Assembly (NCBI RefSeq): GCF_016920785.2
Contig: NW_024609846.1
Span: 109,358,831-109,422,830, forward strand
DNA length: 64,000 nucleotides
Reading direction: 5' to 3'
Source of the DNA: Ixodes scapularis
Lineage: Eukaryota; Arthropoda; Arachnida; Ixodida; Ixodidae
The position numbers were made by a program, and so were the translations under genes. The notes below the pieces were generated by a model. The model was not told the origin of the DNA, ran no database searches, and was given only the letters and a program-made list of their open reading frames with translations. Shown here piece after piece: positions 51,569 through 62,198 of this stretch; position 1 is the first letter of the stretch; every line of letters starts with the position of its first letter.

Positions 51569-53578
51569 CTGGAGGTTGCTGGGATGTCCATGACTTGGGG
51601 TGTGGAGAGGGGGAGGGGGTGTCAAAATACATGTATATATTATAACCTTTTCTACGTGGGCGCCGCCATCTTCAATTCTGGAACTTTCGGTATGCGTGAA
51701 AACATTGCTTTCGTCTCGCCTCGACAGTAGAACGTGTTAACATTTTAATGACAACCGTCAGTCGTTCTTGTTATGACCCTTCTATACTTTTTTAGTTGTT
51801 CGGGGTTGTAATCTCTTGCTTTTTGTACGGAACGCATACCGGATAGGGGGACAACGCTGGAGTCGGCTGGATTTCGGGCCGGGGGGGGGGGGGGGGGGGG
51901 GCTGAATGGCTACGCCTTTGGTCTGAGAGTAGCTTCTTTCAACCCACAGTCGCAGAGTGAAACAGGCTTTTTTCAGAGCTCGCTAACCTAGACTTCCCAG
52001 AAAAGATTTGTCAGCGCACAGACACTCCTCTCCAATGCGACATATAGATAACTAACTCATCCACATCATCACACACAAATTTTCATTACTAGTCATTACT
52101 CAAACTTGTCCTTATCTCGTTCTATCCTACTGATATATTTTTTTTTTCATTTTGTTCTCGTTGTATGTATGTTGCTTTAAGCTGCTGCACACCTCCCAAG
52201 CTGTTCAATTTATGTTTAATTTTTGCCTGTGCTAGAAGTACTTGAGTGTTGCCATGGCCTCTGTATACATGGCTTGCTTTAACGTCACAGTGATGTATCG
52301 TCAATATAAACGCCTCCGCCCCTCCCCCTCCAAAAAAAAATAAAAATAAAATAATGAGTGCTGTGACTATTAATGAATCAAAGTAAAAAAGAAAGCAATA
52401 TTTAACAACCGTAGCAGGACGAGTACTTGACATTAACTTTTCGAGATATAAAGATTATATTTTTAAAGGCAGGGGTACTATATTATTTTAACGAAGTCTG
52501 TAGGCAGGTTGAAGATAGTGAGTATAGCACCTTCCCTTAGGCGCACAATTTTTCCCGTCCTATCGAACAGGGACTCAAACCAAAAAAATATCACTTTTCA
52601 GTTACTGTTACGGTTACCGCTCCCTGTTAATAAGGGTTTCGTTTCGTTTTTTTACGGTTTTAATTTTCACGGTTCCGGTTACCAGTTACACGTTCCTAAA
52701 AACCGGTTTATTTCGGTTTCTCCAATAATTTGTTTAAATGAAATGCTAGACAGCCATTTTATAATAAACTCTTTGTCGTGACCTCTTCTACTCGTCCCTC
52801 GTTTATTTTCGCGCTGTTCCCCTTTCATGATGTTTTAATTAGTCCCAGATATCCAAAAACGTGAAATTCAAGGAGCTTAAAAACGTCTTAATACTTCTAA
52901 TTGGTCAAAAGTTGCACACGTTTCTAGCTCCAACGCTTGTTCACTACATCCACATACACTAAATCTTTTGATGCCCGAGCACATGTTACTTCCGCTACTC
53001 GGGGATCATCGCATTCTATAGAATAAAAATGAAAATAAACACCTACTTTGTAGTTCGGCAGTGTTTGTAAAAAACCCTTAGAAAGTTCCCAGTGGGAGCT
53101 GGAAGAATCATTCGCACCTTCTCGTAGCTATAGTTTATTTCAATTTAATACATGCAGACGAGTCTTCGCCCACAATGAAGGAAGGAACTGAACTATAGCT
53201 ATCCTCTCGCAAAATACTGCTAAGTGGAATAAAGTAATAAAATTGAGAGCTGGGCTAGTTGGTGAAAGTCAAATATAATGTAAATGCAATAGCCCAAAAC
53301 ATAAAAGACTAAGGAGAGGAACGAACAGCACATTAATAACACAGAAAGTTGTAAAAATATGTCATGTGTTCGTTCGTTTCCTTAGTCTTCGTTGTTGTGC
53401 CATGTTACACCTACGTCACGTTTGCTATTACCTAGAAATTGTCTATGGTTATCGAAGCGCACATCTCTCGCTGGCCGATTCTGTGACGCTAGAAAAATGG
53501 TGCATTTATATATAATAAAAAATAAAAAAGGTGCGGACGCACAAAAGGGGAAATAAAGTTGGACGTACCTTATATATA
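50891..53578. other. AT-rich non-coding region with long G tracts
   Basis: No gene recognised. G-runs of about 24 (51545-51568) and 20 (51883-51902) lie beside CATAACCAGGAATTC and GGCTACGCC, sequences often seen at ends of degenerate CAG-terminal DNA elements, so 51518-51927 may be one such relic. From about 52590 to 52720 the motif GGTTACCG/CGGTT recurs. Confidence 0.45.
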
Positions 53579-54389
53579 CATGGTGTTTTACGGAAGGCAG
53601 AAAAATTCGATATTGCAATAACTACGTGTCGGAAAAAAAAAGTCTTGTGTCGTTTTGGTTTTGGGCCAGGGGCCTATTGAGGAAAATTATTAATGTCCGA
53701 GGTATTAGATTGTTAATTATTTTTGCGTAATTTACTTTTAAATATTGAGTTTAAGGGCAGGGTTTCAATTAGAAAATTGCTCAGCATCATCAAAAAACCC
53801 TAAATCAACAAATTGCAGAACGATAGAAGGCACGTAAAGCATTTTACGGCTTTCTGAAAAACCGCGCAAATTCGACGGGTTTTTAAAGTTCGATTTCCTA
53901 TCGGAGCGCATCTCGGCCATCTCGGCCCCGGCGGCACCGCGCCCCGTAGGGAAATAACGCAACCAACCTCTGCTGCCCTGTCATCGCGTGACGCGGCAGA
54001 GGTTGGTTGCACTATTTCTCCACGGGGCGCGGTGCCGCCGCGGCTGAGATGCGCTCCGATTACAAACCGAAACTTAGAAAACCGTCGAATTTGCGCGGTT
54101 TTTTCAGAAAGCCGTAACATGCTTCACGTGCCTTCTATTGTTCTGCAATTTGTTGATTTAGGGTTTTTTGATGATGCTGAGCAATTTTCTAATTGAAACC
54201 ATGCCCTTAAACCCAACATTAAAAAAGTTAATTATGCAAAAATGATTAACCATCCAATTATCCCAGACTTTAATAATTTTCCTAAATAGGCCCCTAGCCC
54301 AGGACCAAAACGACATAAGCCCTTTTTTGTTGGAACGCGTAGTTTTCGCAATATCGAATGTGTCCACCTTTCGCGAAACACCCGGCCTG
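53579..54389. mobile_element. 811-bp palindromic foldback MITE
   Basis: The two arms of about 400 bp are inverted copies (about 85-90 percent by eye), centred near 53984 between GCAACCAACCTCTGC and GCAGAGGTTGGTTGC. The right terminus is in a TATATA run, suggesting a TA target as in Tc1/mariner-type MITEs. Matching landmarks are ATTCGATATTGC, GGGGCCTATT, TGATGATGCTGAGC and GGCACCGCGCCCCG. No coding sequence. Confidence 0.88.
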
Positions 54390-54411
54390 TATATATATAT
54401 ATATATATACA

Positions 54412-54850
54412 CAGGGTGTCACAAATGAAAATTTACACGTTTTTTTTACCGCAAAAATAAACTAGGCATCGGCGAACGCTCATTTTCCGCCCAAAGGTAG
54501 AGCTAGAGGTCACAACCAGATGCCAAAGTTTCAGGCCGATCTGATAACTTAATCAAAAGTTATAAGTGATTTTCTGATCATTTCAATGGAAAAATGGACC
54601 CCATTTTCGCTCGTTTTCGGTTTCTGGCGCCATAGAGCCCCATGTCTTTGAAAACTCCGTCGGCCGCCATTTTCCCATTGAAATTTTCAGAAAATCATTT
54701 ATAACTTTTGATTAAGTTATCGGATCGGGTTGAAACTTTGGCATCTGGTTGTGACCTCCAGCTCTACATTTGGGCGGAGAATGAGCGTTCGGCGATGCCT
54801 AGTTTATTTTTGCGGTAAAAAAGATTGTGTAAATTTTCTTTTGTGACACC

Positions 54851-54853
<3 letters not shown>
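54412..54853. mobile_element. 442-bp palindromic foldback MITE
   Basis: Starts CAGGGTGTCACAAATG and ends CTTTTGTGACACCCTG; arms of about 175 bp match (TAAACTAGGCATCGGCGAAC, GATAACTTAATCAAAAG). Both ends abut (TA)n, fitting a TA duplication. It follows the previous palindrome after 22 bases. Confidence 0.9.
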
Positions 54854-54886
<33 letters not shown>

Positions 54887-54889
<3 letters not shown>

Positions 54890-55042
54890 AAGGGTGCTTA
54901 TGAGAGACTTATTTGATGGTGCGATGTGGGAAGACCAGAGGCGATCAGTGGCGGGACAGCCGAATTGCTCTCAGCTCACGTGGCGAAAACATGCAGCGCG
55001 CACCCCTTTTTCCCAAAGATGTGCGTCGTCGTCTTCGTAACA
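54887..55042 (-). repeat. Putative Gypsy-5 3' LTR
   Basis: 156 bp with TGTAAGGGTGC...TTCGTAACA ends on the plus strand, placed exactly where a 3' LTR is expected downstream of integrase. No partner LTR in the window, so the edges rest on TG...CA ends and position. Confidence 0.6.
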
Positions 55043-55089
55043 GTTCGCCCCGGTGGTGGTAGTGCCGGTCATCCGGTACTGTAGAGTGG

Positions 55090-56060
55090 TTAGGGTTGGG
55101 GCGAGTAAGACTTCATGCGGGAGACGTGTACGATGTCTTGTGGTCTGGAGCGGTGGTCGCGGGGCGGAGACATTGGAACCAGCTCGTAGTTAATGTCGGA
55201 AAGACGACGTATGACGCGATATGGACCGGTGAATTGAGGTAGGAGTTTTTCACATTTTCGAGACTGGCGAATTGGTGTCTTGAGTAACACAAGGTCACCA
55301 ATATTATAAGACAGTGGTATGTCGGTGTCTGCTTGACAAAGTTGTTGCAGCTGTTGCGATTGCAGAGTTTGTAGCCGGGCGAGGCGATGGGCGTCTTCGG
55401 CTCGACAAATGATCTCAGAGGCGAAGGGGTCCAGAGGAGTGTGCATATATGGCAAAACAGTGTCGAGAGTATTGAGAGGGTCGTGAGCATAGAGGAGATA
55501 GTAGGGAGAAAATCCTGTAGTTGTTTGACATGCGGTATTGTAGGCGTAGGTGACGTGAGGAAGGCTTTCATCCCAGTTGGTGTGGTCGTCGGCAATGTAC
55601 ATAGGCATCATGTTAGCTAGTGTGTGATTCAGCCGCTCGGTGAGGCCGTTAACCTGCGGATGATCAGCGCTTGTCACATGATGAATTGTACTGACGAGCC
55701 TGAGGACCTCGTTCAGAAGTTTTGCAATGAAGGGGGTGCCACGGTCGCTGGTAATAAGCTGCGGAGCGCCATGGCGTAGTAGTATGGAGGTGAGGAAAAA
55801 GTTCGCAACTTCTCTTGCGGTAGCCTCAGGAACAGATTTGGTTTCTGCATAGCGGGTCATGTAATCAATAGCTATGATGATCCACCGGTTGTTATTCGTG
55901 GAGACAGAAAATGGGTCCAAGAAATCAATTCCGACTCTTTGAACGGGATGATGTGGTGGGGAGATGGAGTGCAGTGTACCAGATGGTTTTGTCGTTGGAC
56001 TCTTCCTGGTTTGGCATTGGTGACAAGAACAGACATGTCTTACAAGGAAACAGCGCACCC
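55090..56060 (-). pseudogene. Gypsy-5 integrase
   Basis: Open frame from the truncated zinc module (C-S-C-H-Q-C-Q-T-R-K) through the core: V-G-I-D-F-L-D-P-F with the first Asp, I-T-S-D-R-G-T-P-F with the second, and L-T-E-R-L-N-H-T-L with Glu. It continues into Y-N-T-A-C-Q-T-T-T-G-F-S-P-Y and a C-terminal G-P-Y-R-V-I-R-R-L domain, ending H-V-S-R-M-K-S-Y. The domain is intact but the rest of Pol is missing at the junction. Confidence 0.92.
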
Positions 56061-56254
56061 TCAAAACAAGCACTCTAAGCTTTCATGCACACAAAAAAAG
56101 AGCCACTTACACAGCGCTGACTGACAACTCTACGTTATATTTACAATTTTCGTTTTCGTCTTTCTTTGGGACTAGGGTTTCTATGGCATAGAATTGCCCT
56201 TTTCTTCTTCCTTCTTTTTCCTGTGTTTTTGTAATAGGAAGCTAAACCATAAAA

Positions 56255-57301
56255 TTATTGTATGGCTAAGTACTCTAATTCTTTGTTGGATAACATTATG
56301 GAAGGAGTGCTGACACATCTCTCCTTTTGCCTGGCAATGTTCTCTGCTTCCATGATTTCTCTTGTCAGCTTGTCATAGTTCCTGCCTAACACTGTGCATT
56401 TCTCCAGCTGCGCTGTGCAGCCACAGTCTCGGCAGTGTATTCCTAGGTGTCCGGAGTTTTTGTTGGTGATAGTGCAGTTGTGCTCACGAAGGCGATCGTT
56501 GACGCACCGTCCGGTCTGTCCTATGTATTCTCGTCCACAGGATAGAGAGAAGGAGTAGACCACCTTTTCGGTACACTGTACGAAGTTGCTTTTATGTTTC
56601 TTCGTGCACTTGACTGCGGTTCTTGTGGGTGTGTTTACTCTCTTGCACAGGCTATGAAGTTTGTTAGGGGCTGAGAAGACGATGTCCAGGTTAACTCTAT
56701 TAGATATTTTCTTTAGACCGTGGGAAAAGTTGTGAATATATGGCACAATGATCGGTTTTTTCGCCCTGTCTTTTTCTTTTTGTTTAATGTGGTCCCCTTG
56801 CTTGATGTCTTTGATGAGTATTTCGGCCACTGATGTTAGTAATGAGGTTGGATATCCTGCGCATTTTAATCGAGAGATTTGTCCGTTGAAGCTTGCTTGC
56901 ATGGAATGGCAGCATGATTCTGTAAGTGCGTTGTTGAGACTTAACTGCACAATGCTCCGCTTAAGAAGTTTTGAGTGCGCCGAGTTGAAAGGTATAAGCG
57001 GCTTTTTCCCTCTGGGCTCATAGGACCAGCACACATGATAAGGTAAAATAAAAAGTCGCAGATCCAGGAATCTTAAAGAGTGGTCAACTGGAAGTTCCTG
57101 CGTAATGTTTAGAGGGTTCATGCAACCTTTAAATCTGTCTAGAACTTCGGCAACCACGGTTGTAAAGTCGTGATCATCGGTTTCTAGTACGATAAAATAA
57201 TCGTCAACATACCGGAAGACTTTGATAACTTTGGAAGTATCCAAGGTGTGCTCTAACTGCCTGTCTTGGTGGACAAGATAGAGGTCGCTAAGGACGGGCA
57301 A
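56255..57301 (-). pseudogene. Penelope RT C-half and GIY-YIG endonuclease
   Basis: Catalytic Y-V-D-D-Y-F near residue 33, then thumb-like sequence with F-L-D-L-R-L and K-C-A-G-Y-P. A linker rich in Cys and His precedes the endonuclease: V-V-Y-S-F-S-L-S-C-G-R-E-Y-I-G-Q-T-G-R-C-style module (GIY-YIG written here as V-Y-S and Y-I-G), with R-L-R-E-H and the catalytic E in M-E-A-E-N-I-A. It ends at 56255. The N-terminal M is not a true start; the RT continues upstream in another frame. Confidence 0.92.
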
Positions 57302-57659
57302 TGCATGATCCTATGCAGACTCCCTGCTTTTGTAGGTATGTACGACCATCCCAAGTAGCGAACGTGGATCTGAGATAGAGGTTAATCAAGTTCAAACATC
57401 CTCCTTGGGATATGCCTGATGCATTCTGGCATGGAATAGTGCCATAAGTGTCTATGCGCTCCTCAATGCACTGTAGGAGACGGTCTTGGGGCAGGGCATA
57501 GTAGAGGTCTTTAATATCGATGGAGAAGACTTGTAGATTTTTCCGGCCCTGATGCTCATGGAAGAAGGTGAAGACGTCGTAGGAACTTCTCATCAGGTAC
57601 GGATCGTCAACGGTGAGCATATTCAATCTTGTAAATATAAGGCCACAGTCTTTTGCCAC
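57288..57659 (-). pseudogene. Penelope RT palm, middle part
   Basis: L-N-M-L-T-V-D-D-P-Y-L, the RT motif A block F-S-I-D-I-K-D-L-Y-Y and G-I-S-Q-G-G, then a frame change to the Y-V-D-D segment. Residues before L-N-M-L are out of frame. Confidence 0.88.
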
Positions 57660-58333
57660 GTTCCCCTTTCAGAAATGATAACTCTAAGGGGGTGTAAGGC
57701 CACAGACTTTTGCCACGTTCCCCTTTCAGAAATGATAACTCTAAGGGGGCAGTCTGTTCTGTGAGTTTTTGCGCTGAAGAATAATTCTAGGCTTAACTTT
57801 TTTCTGCAATCAATATAGGCGCAGAGTTGTTTTAAATCTTGCGATTGGCAGAATTGTTTTGCTTCCCTTTTCACTTTTTCCAGAGAAATCTCGTTGCGGC
57901 TGTAGAAAACAGATTCGATTGTTGTTAATGCCTTTTCTCGAAATGTGTGCTCCTGCATGAGGACAAAGCCTCCTTCCTTGTCAGCGGGCATAAGATATAG
58001 TGATTGCTCTTTTAGGTATGTTTCTACCTTCTTGATGGGTAGAGGAGTAACTGATGGCTTTTTCCGAAGAAGTATGTCCACTCCTTCAGAGGTGCACCGA
58101 TAAATCTCGGTCTCTGGTGCTCGTCTTGACACTTGCCTGACGATGGAAAGTAGCTGTGGTTTTGTCTTCTTAGGCTCCACTGCGAACTTTGGGCCTAGGT
58201 TGAGAACATGCTGCACAGTGTCCGGTATATGGATGTCGCCTATTGTGCGCACTGGGTTACTCGAAGCCGTTTCTTTCTTTGGTGTGTTGATGCGGAGATG
58301 CCATAGAGTGAGCCTCCACAGATGTTCAGTCAT
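57623..58333 (-). pseudogene. Penelope N-terminal and RT fingers region
   Basis: L-N-L-G-P-K-F-A-V-E-P, L-M-P-A-D-K-E-G-G-F-V-L and F-S-A-K-T-H, as in Penelope N-terminal regions (x-K-T-H and K-x-G-x-x-V motifs). Related reading continues upstream of the ATG (R-R-I-W-R-D-Y), so the start is uncertain. A 19-residue segment, L-R-V-I-I-S-E-R-G-T-W-Q-K onward, is tandemly duplicated before the frame breaks. Confidence 0.85.
57639..57752. repeat. 57-bp tandem duplication in Penelope RT
   Basis: Two copies of a 57-bp unit (AAGGCCACAG...AACTCTAAGGGGG) differing at a few bases; 57 is a multiple of three, so 19 codons are duplicated in frame. Confidence 0.92.
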
Positions 58334-58460
58334 GTTTTCTGTTAGAGAGACGTAATCGCGCCATATTCTTCTTCCGAAGGGATGGTTCCTGTTCTCGCGC
58401 AGTTGAAAGAACAGGCAGTTTCGGTAGTGCCGTGTCTGTCGATGCCATTCGGCTTGAAGG

Positions 58461-58882
58461 ACTTTACAACCATGGTTGCCGAAGTTCTAGACAGATTTAA
58501 AGGCTGCATGAACCCTCTAAACATTACGCACGAACTTCTAGTTGACCACTCGTTAAGATTCCTGGATCTGCGACTTTTTATTTTACCTTATCATGTGTGC
58601 TGGGCCTATGAGCCCAGGGGGAAAAAGCCGCTTCTACCTTTCAACTTGGCGCACTCAAAACTTGTTAAGCGGAGCATTGTGCGGTTAAGTCTCAACAACG
58701 CACTTAAAAAATCATGCTGCCATTCCATGCAAGCAAGCTTCAACGGACAAATCTCTCGATTAAAATGCGCAGGATATCCAACCTCATTACTAACATCAGT
58801 GGCCGAAAGACTCATCAAAGACATCAAGCAAGTGGACCACATTAAACAAAAAGAAAAAGACAGGGCGAAAAAACCGATCATT
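58461..58882 (+). pseudogene. Inverted partial Penelope copy
   Basis: The plus-strand sequence matches the minus-strand RT segment at about 56745-57165 (D-F-T-T-M-V-A-E-V-L through K-D-R-A-K-K-P-I-I), differing at several bases. It has neither the Y-V-D-D box nor the endonuclease. It forms a head-to-head inverted repeat with the main copy and is cut on the right by the next TIR element. Confidence 0.92.
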
Positions 58883-58975
58883 CCCTAGTGAAAAATACAC
58901 CAGCTCGAGGGCTGGTTTGACTTGATGTTACACCAGACTTTTTCACAGATGTGATTTGGGACATTTTCTGGTGTG

Positions 58976-59074
58976 ACACCAGAAATCTGGTGTTCTTGTG
59001 TGACACCAGAAATCTGATGTGTGGGTATGACACCAGAAATCTGGTGTTCTTGTGTTACGCCAGAAATCTGGTGC
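58976..59074. repeat. Four 18-bp palindromes at exact 27-bp spacing
   Basis: ACACCAGAAATCTGGTGT and close variants begin at 58976, 59003, 59030 and 59057. The pattern looks like a repeated protein-binding site. Confidence 0.9.
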
Positions 59075-59384
59075 TCTGGCGGGACATCAGGGTTTGTTGT
59101 AATGTGATACCAGACCACCTGTTGACTGGGTGTTGCTTTACTCACAAAAAAGGGTACAATGATAAGTTTGACAACAACGCTGCTGCCATAATTACTTTAT
59201 TCAAAAAAGCAAAAAAGCACAACAGTAAAGCTTAAGAAGCTTTACTGTTGTAGGGAGTTGGCCGTGATCAACTGGAGTTTGTCCGGAGCCACTGCCCTGC
59301 GTCGAAGAACCGGACGCCCTCTCGTTCCACAATTCTTGGCCTTTCAGCTTGCGGTTGACTCGTCTTAGTTACGCTGATGCGTAA

Positions 59385-59671
59385 CTAAGCTGATGTCTTA
59401 GTTACGCTGATGCGTTCCCCGTACCCCTCCGCGCCAGTTATGTCCTCTTCTAAAACATCATATTCGACAGATGGCTCGATTTCCTTGTCCAGCTCTTTCA
59501 AAGAAGCCTCCTTAAGTAGAAGAATATCAAATGTTTCTTCGAGCTCACCGATGTCTGTTGGATCCGTGGTCAGCAGACGCCAATCTCGTTGATGATCTTT
59601 GTTGTGGCGGCTCGCAGGGTAATCCTCTTTCGCTTCAGGCGGTCGACGCCCTCCTCGCTCGTAGTAGGCAT
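59385..59671 (-). pseudogene. BEL/Pao-type Gag N-terminal fragment (DUF1759-like)
   Basis: From an M-P-T-T-S start at 59671 the reading gives R-L-K-R-K-R-I-T-L-R-A-A-T-T-K-I-I-N-E-I, then after a frame change near 59580, L-K-E-A-S-L-K-E-L-D-K-E-I-E-P, V-L-E-E-D-I-T-G-A-E and Y-G-E-R-I. This is the N-terminal pattern of BEL/Pao Gag proteins. Only about 95 codons are present; no zinc knuckle, protease or RT follows. It sits inside the TIR element, so it may be captured. Confidence 0.65.
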
Positions 59672-60059
59672 TTCGGCCCCCAAAACTGTAATAGTTACTA
59701 GCTTCCTTTGTTGCTCTGCTACCAAACCAAGCTCGTCGGAAGTAAGGAAAGTGCACCAACACATCTTTTCGGCTTCGACTCACAAAGAAGACTTCTTAAC
59801 TTTCTCAAACTTAAACAAGAATACCGACGGAAAGGGAAAGAGAAACCCTCGAAGAGGCGAGCCGGCGAGCGCCCCAAGCTGCTCAAGGCCGCCCGGGAAA
59901 GTGCTCGGGAGGAGGGGGACACTTCTTGGGCACAAAGGAGCCCGCCGCGGGGTCTCCGGCGACCACAAAGACGGGAGGAAACAAGGCACCCCGTTGGGGG
60001 ACCGAGCGGCACACAAACTAATAGAAAACACGCGCGCGAACGGAAAACAAAGTCAACAA

Positions 60060-60300
60060 AAACAACTCTGGTGTCACATCAAACTGCGTGGTGTGCACAC
60101 CAGCCTGCCTGGTCGGCGCATAAGTCCTTGTGGTGTGACACCAAACTCTCTTGGTGTACCCATCAGGCTGATGTGCGGGTACACCAGCATTTCTGGTGGG
60201 CACACCAGGCTGGTGTGCTCGAAACATCAGCATCACTGGTGGGCACACCGGCTATTCTGGTGTCACACCAGGATTCTCTGATGTCACACCAGGATTACGT
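60060..60300. repeat. Right subterminal repeats, about 20-21-bp spacing
   Basis: Roughly nine variants of CTGGTGT(G)CACACCAG, inverted with respect to the left array in base content but with tighter spacing (for example 60237, 60257, 60278). Confidence 0.85.
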
Positions 60301-60319
60301 GGTGTATTTTTCATTAGGG

Positions 60320-61605
60320 TGAGCTCCACAAGCAGGCTTGCCTGCCGGCTTGGGAGGGTCGGAGCTGCGAGATGTACTGGGGAGGGATTCAACCCCGTCC
60401 ATCAGCTCCACCTCCTTCTGTGTTACAGAAGCTGCATGAGGCCCATGCAGCTCCTTGGTTGCAGGCGGTCTCTCCAGGGAGTGAGGCCGAGGGCCTCGCT
60501 TTTTCTCTCTGGTAGGAGACCGTGCCGACTGTACAGGCACAGCAGGCGCTGGCCTGTCTTGGGATGTGGGAGCAGCCCGCGAACCCTCTCCGCGAAGAGA
60601 GGGAGCCTGCTGCCCCTGGGTAGGCTTTGGGGTCCTCAGGGCGGCAGCCAGGTCTTCGAGCAAGACCTGGGTCGCCTTTGACTCCATACGCGGCGCAGGA
60701 CCCCGGCGCGCCGCGTCGGCATACGAGCCTTGTGCAAGGAATGACCAGCGTTTCTTGGCCTCAAGGTATGTGATGTTCTCTTTAGCCTTTAAACTCAGTA
60801 TCTCCTACTCTTGCTTCCACAGGGGACAGGCACGGGAGTACGCTGCATGGGTGCCTTTGCAGTTAGAGCAGCACACAGTGTTTTCACAGACGTCTGCGAC
60901 ATGTTCGTTGCTGCCACACTTGGCGCAGATCTCTCTTCCACGGCAGCTCCTGGACCCATGCCCAAACCGTTGGCACCTGAAACACCTTTGGGGGTTCGGC
61001 ACATAAGGACGGACACGGCAGTTCAGATAGCCTGCCTTTAGTGTCGGTGGGAGACAATGCCGTTCAAAAGAAAGAATAAGATGTTTTGAGGGAATCTCCT
61101 GGCCCTCGCGGCGAAGTATAACCCGCTTTACTGCAGTGACACCCAAGTTTTGGAGGCCTTCAAGGATCTCATCCTCACTTGCATCTAGCAGGTCCTCTTC
61201 AGAGATGACACCACGCACAGTGTTCAACGTTCTGTGCGGTGTTACCGTAACTGAGGTCTCGACGATGCTCTTCATCTTCTGAATGGCCACACTTTGCACT
61301 TGTGTGGTGACCTCAACAAGAAGGTCCCCAGAATGCAACTTTTTTGCTTAGTAGGAGTGTCCGATCAAGTGCTCAAGAAGCTTGGCAACAATGAACGGAG
61401 ACAGCTAGGCGGCAGGGCGTTGATTGTCTTCAGAGTGAACTATAAAAAACTTTACAAAGTGTTCTATTTCTGGTGCTTTGGCGATGACTTGTTCCAGACA
61501 GGGCCGTTTGGATGCCTGCCTAGAACCGGGTTTAGAGAGAGAGGGAGCCATAAGAGGCGGAAAGTGTTCAGAACCTGTGGTGCCGCCCACCACGGAGCCC
61601 AACAA
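60320..61605 (-). pseudogene. LINE ORF1 (Gag-like, three CCHC knuckles), I/R1/Jockey type
   Basis: One frame runs from about 61605 to 60295, broken by in-frame stops near 61406, 61349 and 60805. N-terminal part: H-F-V-K-F-F-I-V-H-S. Next come S-G-D-L-L-V-E-V, V-T-V-T-P-H-R-T-L-N and R-G-V-I-S. Three zinc knuckles follow: C-F-R-C-Q-R-F-G-H, C-A-K-C-G-S-N-E-H and C-C-S-N-C-K-G-T-H, then Y-S-R-A-C-P and a Pro/Ser-rich tail. It would coat LINE RNA. ORF2 is absent; the frame runs into the TIR element. Confidence 0.9.
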
Positions 61606-62198
61606 GCGAATAGTTAACGGACCATAACAAAAAGGGCTTTGCTGGAACCGTTAGACTATTAGCACTGCCCAGGTACTATAAGCAAGTGTGGTTTTGGACG
61701 AGGAGTCTGTCGCCACCCAAGGTTAGCCCTTGCCGCCAAAGGAAATGAAAAAGAAAAGAAGAGAAATGAGAAGAGTGAAAAGAAGAAGACAAAGGTAAAA
61801 GAGAGGGGATAGTAGTAGTGGCGACTGACTGAATCATCCTGTTCGGGCCAAGTCAAGACACCCGTCTACGGGAAGCGGGGGTCGAAGTGGTCTATTGCAT
61901 CACCCGGGGGGCCCCGAAGGGTTCAAACCTACCCCGGGCTCGGCTCAACCACCAGGATGCCCTTTTCCCCGGACACGGGAAAACCACGCACAGCCAGACG
62001 TGGGCGGGCGAACCCGCATGGCTCGGGGTCCGCTGGAGACGCCACTCTCCAAACACCTGCTTTCACAGGTGCCCCCTGCGGGGTACTTCCCCGGAACACT
62101 CGTGTCGCCAATATGACCATGTATGAAGAACACCACATCGCCACTCTTTCGGAACATTTGTCCCCCTCCCCACTTGTCTACCCGCTTCTGCACGCGAT
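61606..62198. other. Putative LINE 5' leader and spacer
   Basis: Upstream (minus sense) of ORF1 lies an A/G-rich stretch (61736-61806), then GC-rich sequence with AGGGTTCAAACCT, which resembles a pol III B box, near 61917. Likely 5' UTR of the ORF1-bearing LINE; the boundary is not defined. Confidence 0.45.

Larger units (their letters stand above)
54887..56060 (-). mobile_element. Gypsy-5: 3' fragment (integrase plus 3' LTR)
   Basis: A minus-strand element cut at its 5' side by the Penelope junction near 56060. It keeps the integrase C-half, its stop, about 45 bp of leader and a putative 3' LTR abutting the TA run on the far side. Confidence 0.82.
56061..58440 (-). mobile_element. Penelope-like element with GIY-YIG endonuclease
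   Basis: Minus-strand RT followed by a GIY-YIG endonuclease in one protein is the defining structure of canonical Penelope-like retroelements. The 3' end reaches Gypsy-5 near 56060. The 5' end abuts an inverted partial copy (58461-58882), a head-to-head layout often seen for this group. Frame changes near 57.3 and 57.65 kb and a 57-bp tandem duplication disrupt the protein. Confidence 0.92.
58883..60319. mobile_element. 1.44-kb TIR element with phased subterminal palindromes
   Basis: Ends CCCTAGTGAAAAATACACCA and (inverted) CCCTAATGAAAAATACACCA, 19 of 20 matching. Subterminal regions consist of repeated ACACCAG/CTGGTGT palindromes. No target duplication is visible and the two flanks belong to different elements (Penelope left, LINE ORF1 right), so one flank was probably rearranged. 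It contains a BEL/Pao gag-like fragment but no transposase. Confidence 0.8.

Noticed and set aside
61880..62100. rRNA or tRNA gene in the GC-rich stretch
   Set aside because: Only a single B-box-like GGTTCAAACC is present, with no box A at proper spacing and no tRNA fold.
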